A stretch of DNA of 64,000 nucleotides from JAGPDF01 sp052035735. GTDB lineage: Bacteria; Acidobacteriota; Thermoanaerobaculia; Multivoradales; JAGPDF01. This document shows, piece after piece, positions 51,454 through 60,008 of this stretch (the first letter of the stretch is position 1; each line of letters opens with the position of its first letter). The position numbers and the translations under genes are program-made. The notes under the pieces are model-generated. The model made no database searches and had not been told where the DNA came from. It saw only the letters and a program-made list of their open reading frames with translations. The stretch lies in assembly GCA_052035735.1 (NCBI GenBank), contig JBPOHI010000007.1, forward strand, positions 77,017 through 141,016. The letters run 5' to 3'.

Positions 51454-51796
51454 TGAGACGCTAACCGTCTGAAGACAATCGATTGCCGTGCGCCGTGACG
51501 GCCGAGAACCCACCCCTTTGGGCGGCGAGATTCCCGCCCGTCATCGCGGCACTCCGATCGAGCTCGCCGCGCGCGCTCCGGAATCAATGTCGGGAAAGAG
51601 CCTCGACATGGGCACTTGCGCTCCAAGAGGCTCCGTACCGGAGATTCGACGGGAGGTGGATCCTCGGCAACCAGAGACGCGCTGGCCTCCGGTCCGCGTG
51701 CGAGCTCGTGCGCAGCTCGATTGGGTGCAGATCCCCAGCGCTGGGGAAAATCACCCACCCACTCGCCGGAGTAGGGGACCTGGAGCGACAGCGAAG

Positions 51797-51802
51797 TAGA
51801 AT
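51797..51802 (+). promoter_or_regulatory. -10-like hexamer, leaderless-type
   Basis: TAGAAT ends six bases before the GTG start of the next gene. No Shine-Dalgarno sequence of useful spacing lies between them. Confidence 0.4.
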
Positions 51803-51808
51803 CCCGGA

Positions 51809-52297
51809 GTGGTCGAGAAAACGATGTGGGTCCGCCGCCTCGGCTGGGTGGCATCGATGGTCGTGCTGGCAGCCGGCTGCGGCCGCGAGTCGTCGACACC
51901 GAAGCTCTCGGTCACGACGACGCCGAGCACGGTGAGCGCCGCTGCGGAGCCGGTCGGTCCGCCGCAGGTCGTCGCCTTCGATCCGCCGCTCGGCGCGACG
52001 AACGTCGATCCGGCGCGCACCGTGCTCGCGGTGACCTTCGATCGCGAGATGGATCGCGAGGGCTGGGCCTGGGTGATCGAGGACCGGTCGACCGCACCCG
52101 ATATCGGCGAGTCGTCCTGGGATGCCGCGGTGCGCACCAACTCGACGCCGGTACGTCTCGAGCCGGGCAAGACCTACGTAGTGTGGATCAACTCGCCGCA
52201 GTACTCCTACTTCAAGGACCTCGCGGGCAGGACCGCGACGCCGGTGCGCTGGAGCTTCACGACTCGCGCGGCGGCGGCGGCGCCCACTCCCCGCTGA
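51809..52297 (+). CDS. Lipoprotein with a bacterial Ig-like (SbsA-type) domain
   Basis: 162 residues. A signal peptide ends in a lipobox LAAGC (Cys about residue 23). The domain reads VVAFDPPLGATNVDPARTVLAVTFDREMDREGWAW (cores DPPLGATNVDP and VTFDREMD), LEPGKTYVVWIN and PVRWSFTTR. This is the Big_5/SbsA Ig-like pattern. The GTG is chosen for the leaderless-type -10; an ATG five codons later is possible. The 3' end overlaps the convergent receiver-like gene by 41 bases. Its role is unknown, though its position suggests an envelope function linked to the cytochromes. Confidence 0.75.
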   Translation: MVEKTMWVRRLGWVASMVVLAAGCGRESSTPKLSVTTTPSTVSAAAEPVGPPQVVAFDPPLGATNVDPARTVLAVTFDREMDREGWAWVIEDRSTAPDIGESSWDAAVRTNSTPVRLEPGKTYVVWINSPQYSYFKDLAGRTATPVRWSFTTRAAAAAPTPR

Positions 52298-52700
52298 GAC
52301 GCTGCCGCTTCGCGGCAGGCGCCTTGCCGCGGCGCGACGCGGCGAGCAACTCCTCGATCGCCGAGCGCAGATCGCAACGCGCGGCCGGCTTGCGGAGGAA
52401 GGCGGCGTAACCCTCGCCCGGTACGAGGCCGAGCGCAGCGGCATCGGCGTCGATGCACGACTCGTAGAGCACCGGAATGGGCGGCGTATGCGTCGCGCAG
52501 CGATGCTGGAACTCGCGCCAGGGGAGGCGCGCCGGCGGCAGGCTGACGAGGGCGGCGTCCGGTGCCGAACCACCCTCGGCAGCAACGAGAGCTTCGGCTT
52601 CCTCCAGGCTCTGCGCGGACGCGATCTCCAGACCGTCGGGAAACTCGTGACGGACCAGCCACTGCAGGATCAGACTCTGATCGACCACCAGCAGGCGCAC
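52257..52700 (-). CDS. Degenerate receiver-domain protein
   Basis: 147 residues. It follows the receiver fold: VRLLVVDQSLILQWLVRHEF (first strand and helix), LEIASAQSLEEAEALVA, PDAALVSLPPARLPWREF, PIPVLYESCIDADAAALGL and YAAFLRKPAARCDLRSAIEELL. The acidic pair is reduced to one Asp (VVDQ), and the phospho-Asp position in AALVSLPP is Ser. The Lys is retained (LRKP). It is probably a non-phosphorylated pseudo-receiver. GGAGGGG lies seven bases before the GTG. It follows the sigma-54 regulator by 83 bases. Confidence 0.75.
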   Translation of the reverse strand: MRLLVVDQSLILQWLVRHEFPDGLEIASAQSLEEAEALVAAEGGSAPDAALVSLPPARLPWREFQHRCATHTPPIPVLYESCIDADAAALGLVPGEGYAAFLRKPAARCDLRSAIEELLAASRRGKAPAAKRQRLSGEWAPPPPRES

Positions 52701-52783
52701 CAGATCACCCCTCCGCAACCTTCCGTGCAAGGGCTGTTCCAAAAACGTCTTGCAGCGCCGGTGCGAAGGGCAGGACGGACCGG

Positions 52784-54187
<1,404 letters not shown>

Positions 54188-54188
54188 G

Positions 54189-55754
54189 TCAGCTCGCTCT
54201 CGTGGCGGAATCGGAGGTGGGGGCGGGAGTGGAAAGCTCGGGAAGAATGACCAGGAAGACGGTGCCCTTGCCGACCTCGGAGGTCACCTCGATTCTCCCG
54301 CCGTGCTGCTCGACCAGACTCTTCGAGATCGCGAGACCCAGGCCCGTGCCGGTGAACTTGGTGGTGAAGAACGGCTCGAAGACGCTCGCCAGCTGGTCGG
54401 GGGCGATCCCCGGGCCGTCATCCTCGACCGCGACCACGACCGCCGCCTCGGCGGGGAAACCGCTCGCCCGCACGACGATGCGTCCGCCGCGTTCCTGCAT
54501 CGCCTCGGCGGCGTTCTGGATCAGGTTGACCAGCACCTGGCGGATCTTTGCCGGGTCGATCTCGAGCGCCGGCAGACCGGCCGCCGATTCCGTGCCGAGC
54601 TCGACCCGCTGGCGGCGCAGCGAAGGCCGCAGCAGCTCCGAGGTCTCCTCGAGCAGCCGGCCGAGATCGGTGCGTGCGAGGCGCAGGGGCGCCGGACGCC
54701 CCGACTCGAGCAGACGATAGAGGATGACGTTGACCCGCTTCAGCTCTGCCAGCATCTCCTCGTAGATGCGCACAGTCTCGCCGTCGTTCGATTCGTCGCG
54801 CAGCACTTCGAGCGCGCCCTGGATGCCGGCGAGCGGATTCTTGATCTCGTGCGCGAGCCCGGCGGCGAGCTGCCCGAGGCTGGCCAGCTGATCGACGCGG
54901 GCCAGACGAACGGCGACGTCCGCCTCACGCTGACGCTGCCGGGAGAGCAGTTCGCGCAATCCGCGGTGCACCTCGGCGGCGACTGGATCGAGCGGCAGCG
55001 GGGCGTGCGCGGCGAGCGCCGCCGTGCCGCCCGAAGCGGTCGCCGCGAGCTCTTCGCCGAGGCGGGCGGCCGAACGCCGTACCGTCCACTGCACGAAGAT
55101 GGCGACGCCGGCGATGAGCGTCACCCAGGCCCCGAGCAACCAGCCGATCCGCCAACGCATGGCGCGGTGAATCTCGGCCAGCGGTTCGGTGAAGTCGATG
55201 CGCATCGCCGCAGCGCCGCGTGTCGATCCGGCGACATGGCAACGCGAACAGGAGACCCCGGCGTCCAGTCGGACGAGACCGCGCACCCATTGCCGGGCCT
55301 GCGCATCCGTCTCGATCCAGGTCTCGGCGCGCGCGGACGGGTCGGCAAGAAAGGCGCGTACGCGCTCCTGCTCGGCTCGATCAGGCGACAGGTTCGCGGA
55401 CCCCAGGGGCGTGCCGTCGCGTCGGTAGAGGCGCAGACCGATCGGTTGGTTGGCGGCAAGCGTGCGGGCGAACGTGTGCGGATTGTCGGCACCGGCGGCC
55501 GCGACCTCGGCGGTCGAAAGCAGGGGCATTTCGCGCACCGCCTCGTCCAGCTGGAAGCGGGCGGCGGTCGTCGCGGCCTCGGTATACGCCCGCTCGAGCA
55601 GCGCGAAGGTGCCGAAATAGAGCGCTGCGAAGGCGACGAGGTGAATCGGCACCAGCAGGCCCCAGAAGCGGATCTTCGAAGGCGCGAGCAGACGGCGGAC
55701 GGAGCTCGGCGCGTCCGGGCGTCCGGACGCGGCAGTGGTTTCGGCCGCGGGCAT
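54189..55754 (-). CDS. Sensor histidine kinase with a periplasmic CXXCH heme motif
   Basis: 521 residues. Membrane segments lie at about 30-53 and 203-227. The periplasmic region between them includes LDAGVSCSRCHVAGSTRGA, with CSRCH at residues 169-173, a c-type heme attachment motif. Cytoplasmic part: coiled linker, H-box GQLAAGLAHEIKNPLAGI, N-box LVNLIQNAAEAM, VEDDGPGIAPDQL and the G-box FTGTGLGLAISKSLVEQHGG. It may sense redox state or a ligand through the heme. The regulator gene follows directly. Start: ATG eight bases after a TATAGT box. Confidence 0.92.
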   Translation of the reverse strand: MPAAETTAASGRPDAPSSVRRLLAPSKIRFWGLLVPIHLVAFAALYFGTFALLERAYTEAATTAARFQLDEAVREMPLLSTAEVAAAGADNPHTFARTLAANQPIGLRLYRRDGTPLGSANLSPDRAEQERVRAFLADPSARAETWIETDAQARQWVRGLVRLDAGVSCSRCHVAGSTRGAAAMRIDFTEPLAEIHRAMRWRIGWLLGAWVTLIAGVAIFVQWTVRRSAARLGEELAATASGGTAALAAHAPLPLDPVAAEVHRGLRELLSRQRQREADVAVRLARVDQLASLGQLAAGLAHEIKNPLAGIQGALEVLRDESNDGETVRIYEEMLAELKRVNVILYRLLESGRPAPLRLARTDLGRLLEETSELLRPSLRRQRVELGTESAAGLPALEIDPAKIRQVLVNLIQNAAEAMQERGGRIVVRASGFPAEAAVVVAVEDDGPGIAPDQLASVFEPFFTTKFTGTGLGLAISKSLVEQHGGRIEVTSEVGKGTVFLVILPELSTPAPTSDSATRAS

Positions 55755-55762
55755 GCGGCACC

Positions 55763-55768
55763 ACTATA
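55763..55768 (-). promoter_or_regulatory. -10 box of the heme-motif kinase gene, leaderless-type
   Basis: TATAGT on the minus strand ends eight bases before the ATG. The -35 region is weak (GTTCTC at 17-18 bases). Confidence 0.5.
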
Positions 55769-55937
55769 CCGATCCGGCGCCGCCGGAGAACCGCTCGCGC
55801 GTTGCGGGCGGCGCTGCGCCGACCTCCCCGGACGCCGCGGTCCGGCCCTGCTCGCCCGGGTGGGAGCCCTGGCCCGGCGCTGAGAGATCATCCCACCGGG
55901 GGGAGACCCGCACTCCGGTCTCCCAGGGGAGAACGCC

Positions 55938-58274
55938 ATGAAACTCTGGATCGAGCGGCTCGGCTCGCTCAAGCTGACCGTCGTGCTGTTGCTCGTGGTC
56001 GGGGTCGTCCTCGCCGTCGGCACGATCTTCGAATCGCTGCGCGGCGCGGAAGCGGCGCGCGCCGTCTACTACGCGCCCTGGTTCTTCGCTCTCGAGGGGC
56101 TCTTCGGGTTGAACCTGCTCGCGGCCCTCATCGTACGCTGGCCGCGCAATCGCTTCCGCGTCGGCTTCGCGCTCACCCACGCCTCGATGCTGCTCATTCT
56201 CGTCGGTGCGCTGATGACCGTGCTGTTCAAGGTCGAAGGGCGGATGCCGATCTGGGAGGGCCAGTCGTCGGACGTCGTCTTCCAGGGCGACAAGCAGGGC
56301 GACCTGCCGCCGCTCACCCTGCCGTTCAAGCTCCGCCTCGACGCTTTCGAGATCGACACCTATCCCGGGACGCAGCGTCCGGCGATGTTCCGCAGCCGGG
56401 TCGTCGTCGAACAGGCCGGCGGGGGCGAAAAGCCGGGAGTGATCCAGATGAACCAGCCGCTCTCCCACGGCGGCTTCAACTTCTTTCAGTCGAGCTACCA
56501 GATTCAGGGCGGGCGCGAGATGACGATCCTCTCGGTCTCGAAGGATCCGGGCCAGAACGTCGTCTTCCTGGGCTACATCCTGCTCGTCGTGGGCATGATC
56601 GTCGTCTTCTTCACCCGTCTCGCGCAGCAGCGCCTGAACGATGCACTGCTCGCCGAGGCCGCCGCCAAGGCCGCAGCGAAGTCGTCGAACGGTACCGGTG
56701 CCGCCGCGCGCGGCGCGGCCAACCTCATGCTGCTGCTCGCCGTCGGTGCCGGCACGCTCGCCACCGCGCTCACCCCCGCCCCCGCCGCTGCCGCGCTGGT
56801 GCCGGAGGCGGCACAGATCGAAGCCCTTGCCGCGATGCCGGTCCAGTTCGACGGCCGCTCGATGCCGTTCGACACCCAGGCCAGAAACGCCGTCTGGACG
56901 GTGACGAAAAAGCGCGCCTGGCCGGGCATCGATCCGGTGGCGATGGTCGCCGGCTGGGTGCTCGACCCGCAGGGCTGGCAGAACGAACCGATCGTGCGGC
57001 TGCGCAGCGACGTTGCTGCGATCGCCGGCCTGCCTGCGGGCACGGCCTACGCATCCTTTCGCGATCTGGTCTCGAACCGCGCGCTGCGCGAGGCGATGAG
57101 CGCCGCTGAGGCGCGCGGGCGTGGCGAGGAGAAGCCCGCGCCGCTCGACGAGCATCTCACCGAGCTCTCCGACCGCCTGGGAACGTTGTCGAGCTACCTC
57201 CGCGGCGAGATGCTGCGCATCGAGCCGGCCGCCGACCCCAACGCACCGTGGGGAGCCGTCCGTCCGCCCTCTGCCGCAGCTCTGATCGCCGCCGTCGAGG
57301 GGATCCGCGGTCGCACGCCGGCGCACTATCCGACGCGGGACGCGATCGCGCGCGAGCTCGCCTACACCCGCCTCCACTCCACCCGGCTCGCCTGGTGGCT
57401 GCTCGTCCCGGCGGCCGTCGCGGCCGGCTTCACGCTCACCCGCGATCGCCGGCTCCTGCTGTGGATCGCCCGGGTCGGCATCGTCGCCGGCTTCGCCGTG
57501 ATGACCTGGGGAATCGCTCAGCGCTGGCTGGTGGCGGGGCGTATCCCGGCGTCCAACATGTACGAGTCGATGCTCTTCCTGGGCTGGGGAGTCGGGCTAT
57601 TCGCAGTGATCTCGCTGCTGCTCGGCAACCGGATCCTGATCTTCAACTCGACGGCGATGTCGGCTCTGGCGATGCTCCTCCTCGACCGTCTGCCGATGGA
57701 TCCGTTCATCCATCCGATGCAGCCGGTGTTGTCGGGAACGCCGTGGCTCGCGATCCACGTGCCGATCATCATGGTGAGCTACGCCACGCTCGCCATCGTC
57801 ACGCTGTTCGCGCACGTCGTGGTCGCGGTCGAAATTTTCGCGCCTGGACGCCGCGAGATGGCGCATCGCTGGAGCCAGCTCGCCTACTGGTACATCCACG
57901 TCGGTTCGATCCTGCTCATCACCGGTATCCTGACCGGTTCGATCTGGGCCGCTTCGTCCTGGGGCCGCTATTGGGGCTGGGACCCGAAGGAGGTCTGGTC
58001 GCTGGTGGCGTTCCTCGCCTACATGGCGATTCTGCACGCCCGTTTCGACAAGCAGATCGAGGACTTCGGCGTCGCCGTCGGCTCGATCGCCGCCTTCTGG
58101 ATGATCCTGATGACCTACCTCGGGGTGAACTACGTGCTTGCCGCAGGACTCCACTCCTACGGCTTCGGCAGCTCGAATCTGGTCACGGTGATGGCGGTCA
58201 TCGCAGGAGTCGAGGTGCTCTTTCTGGGCGCCGGGTGGATGGCCGTGCGGCGGCGCCTGCGCGCCGCGGCCTGA
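55938..58274 (+). CDS. ResB-ResC (CcsB-CcsA) fusion for cytochrome c biogenesis
   Basis: 778 residues. System II heme delivery and ligation to periplasmic CXXCH motifs. The N-terminal ResB-like part (about 1-230) has GSLKLTVVLLLVVGVVLAVGTIFES (cores SLKLTVVLL and GTIFES), NRFRVGFALTHASML and MNQPLSHGGFNFFQSSYQ. A large soluble insert (about 265-465) follows. The C-terminal CcsA/ResC part (about 475-778) has SNMYESMLFLGWG, HVPIIMVSYATL and GRYWGWDPKEVWSL, the WWD heme-handling motif, with the flanking His residues. GGGGAGA precedes the ATG. It lies beside the kinase gene and about 4.5 kb from the octaheme gene, supplying the maturation these cytochromes need. Confidence 0.93.
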   Translation: MKLWIERLGSLKLTVVLLLVVGVVLAVGTIFESLRGAEAARAVYYAPWFFALEGLFGLNLLAALIVRWPRNRFRVGFALTHASMLLILVGALMTVLFKVEGRMPIWEGQSSDVVFQGDKQGDLPPLTLPFKLRLDAFEIDTYPGTQRPAMFRSRVVVEQAGGGEKPGVIQMNQPLSHGGFNFFQSSYQIQGGREMTILSVSKDPGQNVVFLGYILLVVGMIVVFFTRLAQQRLNDALLAEAAAKAAAKSSNGTGAAARGAANLMLLLAVGAGTLATALTPAPAAAALVPEAAQIEALAAMPVQFDGRSMPFDTQARNAVWTVTKKRAWPGIDPVAMVAGWVLDPQGWQNEPIVRLRSDVAAIAGLPAGTAYASFRDLVSNRALREAMSAAEARGRGEEKPAPLDEHLTELSDRLGTLSSYLRGEMLRIEPAADPNAPWGAVRPPSAAALIAAVEGIRGRTPAHYPTRDAIARELAYTRLHSTRLAWWLLVPAAVAAGFTLTRDRRLLLWIARVGIVAGFAVMTWGIAQRWLVAGRIPASNMYESMLFLGWGVGLFAVISLLLGNRILIFNSTAMSALAMLLLDRLPMDPFIHPMQPVLSGTPWLAIHVPIIMVSYATLAIVTLFAHVVVAVEIFAPGRREMAHRWSQLAYWYIHVGSILLITGILTGSIWAASSWGRYWGWDPKEVWSLVAFLAYMAILHARFDKQIEDFGVAVGSIAAFWMILMTYLGVNYVLAAGLHSYGFGSSNLVTVMAVIAGVEVLFLGAGWMAVRRRLRAAA

Positions 58275-58289
58275 GGCTCTGACCTCGGG

Positions 58290-59441
58290 CTAACCCGCAG
58301 AGGCCGCGACGACGACTTCGCGCGTCGCGGCCTCCGGTTCGACGAAGGCGAGCAGAGCCTCCCCCTCCCCTTCGAGCGGCCGCAGATCCCGCTTCACGAG
58401 CTTGCCGAACGGCGCCAGCGTGAGCGTCGCCAACTTCTTCTTGCGCTCGATCTTGTAGGTCCCGGCGACGAAACCGTCGAGGAGAAAGGTGCCGGGCACC
58501 TGGAGGTTCTTGGTCACCAGCTGAGGCCGATGGGCGTCCGCGACGATACGGCGGCGATCGTCGTGGCCGAGCACGAGATTGTCGTACTCGGGGAGGAAGC
58601 GCACGGGCGCCGGAGTCTCCGCATCCGGGCGCGGCGCGTCGGGGAGATCGAAGAGCTCGCGCCCGTTCTCATCGCAGAAGGTCGAGAGCTCGGGCCTGAG
58701 CGCCTCGAAGGTGGTCCGCAAACCACCGATGCCCGACCAGTTCTGCGCGTCGGTGACGCTCGCCGGACCGAACGCCGCGAGGTAGCGCCGCACGAGACCA
58801 GGCAAGCCGTCATCGCCGCTGGGAATGGGCCGCCCCAACCACTCGTCGGCGAGCGCGAAGCCAGCGGCAGCGGGGAAGGCCCAGGGCGACTCGTCCGGCA
58901 CCTGCACCAGCGGCAAGTGGGTGCGCACGGCGTAGCCCATGGCGCGCTCGTCGGCGACCGGGAACCGCGCCGCGAGGTGGGCGCGGGCGGCGTCAAAGGT
59001 CGCTGGCTTTCCAGCGAAGAAGGCGCGCGCCTCTTCGAGTAGGCGCTCCATATCGAAGCTCTCGGTGCGATTGCGCAGGATGCTCTGCATGCCGCGCGAG
59101 AGCATCGGTTGCAGCGCGCCGCGGAAGGCGAGGAGATCGGCCGCGGTCAGCAGATGCAAGGTCCCCCGGTAGGCCGTCGCCCGCACGATGCGCCGATCGT
59201 GGAGTGCCCTCGAGAGCATCTCGCGCTCGAAACCGGCGAGCCGCGTCCACAGCCCCAGAAAGGGCGGCCGCGGGATCTGAGCCTGCATCCCGGCGAGCCT
59301 TTCGACCGCCGCCTCGACCGGCAGCGCCGCGCGCTCGAGCAACATCTGCCGTGCGAGCGTCGCCCGGTTGAGCGCCCGGAGCGAGAGCTCCGGGGCGCCG
59401 GCCGTTGTCGGCGGCTTCGCGCGGGCTTTGGTGTTCAACAA
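58290..59441 (-). CDS. AlkZ-like winged-helix DNA-binding protein (HTH_42)
   Basis: 383 residues. The family includes AlkZ/YcaQ DNA glycosylases that unhook crosslinked or alkylated bases. Seen: LRALNRATLARQMLLERA, VERLAGMQAQIPRPPFLGLW with the QxQ catalytic motif, RIVRATAYRGTLHLLTAADLLAFR, FGPASVTDAQNWSGI, VRFLPEYDNLVLGHDDRRR, and GTFLLDGFVAGTYKIERKKK. These match the winged-helix family from start to end. The start is uncertain; TTG at 59441 is chosen because it follows the end of the upstream gene at 59485. A TTG one codon later is equally possible. Glycosylase activity is inference. Confidence 0.8.
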   Translation of the reverse strand: MLNTKARAKPPTTAGAPELSLRALNRATLARQMLLERAALPVEAAVERLAGMQAQIPRPPFLGLWTRLAGFEREMLSRALHDRRIVRATAYRGTLHLLTAADLLAFRGALQPMLSRGMQSILRNRTESFDMERLLEEARAFFAGKPATFDAARAHLAARFPVADERAMGYAVRTHLPLVQVPDESPWAFPAAAGFALADEWLGRPIPSGDDGLPGLVRRYLAAFGPASVTDAQNWSGIGGLRTTFEALRPELSTFCDENGRELFDLPDAPRPDAETPAPVRFLPEYDNLVLGHDDRRRIVADAHRPQLVTKNLQVPGTFLLDGFVAGTYKIERKKKLATLTLAPFGKLVKRDLRPLEGEGEALLAFVEPEAATREVVVAASAG

Positions 59442-59484
59442 GCGAGAAGCGAAAAGACCAGTAAAGGAAGAACTGGACCGAACG

Positions 59485-59931
59485 TCAGATGTGGGGACCA
59501 GAGGGCGTTGATGCCGTCGCGGGCACCTCGGACGGCGGCAGCCCGAGCATCTTCCGCGTGCCAACGCAGCGCGGTGCGGCTTCCGCCGGCAGGTTGGCGA
59601 GGATCGACTCGAGCTCCTGCGGAATGGGCCGCCCGTTCATCGAATAGGCCAGGCGAATCGACCACAACGCACTGGCGAAGTCGAGGTCGCTGCGCTTGGC
59701 GTCGAAGCGCCGAGCCTGGTCCGGTAGCCCGGCGAAAAGCATCTCTCGCAGCTGCTCGGTTCTCTCCGCACTCGAGAGCATCTGCAGGTAGAACGCGCTC
59801 TCGTGCGCCATGACCTGCTCCCGCATCGCCTGGATCTTGAGAATGGCCACGACGCCCAGGGCGCCAGCAGCGACGGCGCCGACGACGAGTCCTGCCGCAA
59901 AGGTGACCGCGGTCTTCACGCGTGGGCGCAT
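59485..59931 (-). CDS. Membrane-anchored protein of unknown function
   Basis: 148 residues, not recognised. An N-terminal hydrophobic segment (about 8-33) forms an uncleaved anchor or signal. A charged helical region with AHESAFYLQMLSSAERTEQLREML, RRFDAKRSDLDFASAL and RPIPQELESILANLP follows, then a Pro/Ser tail. AAAGGA lies about 11 bases before the ATG. It is the likely first gene of a pair with the AlkZ-like gene. Confidence 0.6.
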   Translation of the reverse strand: MRPRVKTAVTFAAGLVVGAVAAGALGVVAILKIQAMREQVMAHESAFYLQMLSSAERTEQLREMLFAGLPDQARRFDAKRSDLDFASALWSIRLAYSMNGRPIPQELESILANLPAEAAPRCVGTRKMLGLPPSEVPATASTPSGPHI

Positions 59932-60008
59932 GGTTGCCGTCCTTTCCCGTCCGAAGCCGTCTCGAGTCTACATCCGGAGCCGAATCTCAGCGCCGCGCAG
60001 TGCTCTAC

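Larger units (their letters stand above)
51378..51808. other. Divergent regulatory region upstream of the octaheme gene
   Basis: 431 bases without a convincing gene. It holds a sigma-54 promoter for the minus-strand octaheme gene (51439-51453), a perfect palindrome CAATCGATTG at 51476-51485 that could be an activator site, and a TAGAAT box for the plus-strand lipoprotein gene at 51797-51802. Confidence 0.7.

Noticed and set aside
46941..51464. 1507-codon plus-strand open frame through the cytochrome genes
   Set aside because: It lies antisense to the octaheme and tetraheme genes, whose CXXCH motifs, signal peptides and ribosome-binding sites are clear. High GC alone explains the long frame.
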